Positions 5,449 to 5,531 of a DNA stretch of 5,531 nt are shown one piece after another. This stretch comes from Massilia sp. GTDB lineage: Bacteria > Pseudomonadota > Gammaproteobacteria > Burkholderiales > Burkholderiaceae_D. The DNA lies in the NCBI GenBank assembly GCA_028291845.1, contig JAQGNM010000032.1, positions 1-5,531 on the forward strand, read 5' to 3'. A model generated the notes under the pieces. The model saw only the letters and a list, made by a program, of their open reading frames with translations, ran no database searches and was not told the origin of the DNA. The position numbers were made by a program, and so were the translations under genes. Within the stretch, counting starts at the first letter, position 1. Each line of letters starts with the position of its first letter.

Positions 5449-5531
5449 TTACTGCCAATTCATCATCACCGGCGGCGCCAGTAACGCCAGCGCCATCACC
5501 AGATAAATCAACTGCAGCGGCACCATCCACT
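5449..5531 (-). CDS. C-terminal fragment of a hydrophobic, probably membrane protein
   Basis: A frame open to the right edge ends with TAA at 5451-5449. The visible 26 residues begin Trp-Met-Val-Pro-Leu-Gln-Leu-Ile-Tyr and end Met-Met-Asn-Trp-Gln. Some 20 of them form one hydrophobic segment with a Pro-Pro pair near its end, so this looks like the last membrane helix of a membrane protein. Codons (mostly CTG, GTG, GCG, CCG) match the local coding style, whereas the other minus-strand frames give less natural residues. The family cannot be identified from so little. It converges with the GNAT gene and I see no clear terminator in the 23 bases between them. Confidence 0.55.
   Translation of the reverse strand, partial: WMVPLQLIYLVMALALLAPPVMMNWQ

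Overview
The base composition is GC-rich and codon third positions strongly favour G/C. The argininosuccinate lyase looks betaproteobacterial, and the overall style fits Burkholderiales, perhaps Oxalobacteraceae (Massilia/Duganella/Janthinobacterium-like). That placement is inferred from sequence style and remembered family resemblance, not from a search.

Layout, left to right: (1) the N-terminal end of an exported protein on the minus strand, cut by the left edge (1-163); (2) a minus-strand gene for a single-pass membrane protein with a J-like N-terminal domain that lacks the HPD tripeptide (281-952); (3) a minus-strand TRAP transporter membrane pair, the large permease DctM type (1026-2639) and the small permease DctQ type (2705-3283); (4) argH, argininosuccinate lyase (3303-4700), minus strand; (5) a 299-base divergent intergenic region (4701-4999) with the argH promoter, a strong 5' leader hairpin and a candidate promoter for the plus-strand gene; (6) a plus-strand GNAT acetyltransferase (5000-5425); (7) the C-terminal end of a hydrophobic minus-strand protein, cut by the right edge (5449-5531).

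The minus-strand genes argH, dctQ and dctM probably form one transcription unit: argH and dctQ are 19 bases apart and dctQ and dctM 65 bases apart, with no convincing terminator in either gap. ArgH performs the last step of arginine synthesis and releases fumarate. The two TRAP permease subunits would form the membrane part of a sodium- or proton-driven carboxylate importer, but no periplasmic binding protein (DctP) gene is present here. The J-like gene appears to have its own extended -10 promoter inside an AT-rich gap.

Most of the window is ordinary core-genome material. I see no mobile element, CRISPR array, tRNA, rRNA or clear new system. The points worth a second look are the HPD-less J-like membrane protein, the TRAP pair without its binding protein behind argH, the dyad over the J-like gene's promoter, and the structured argH leader.
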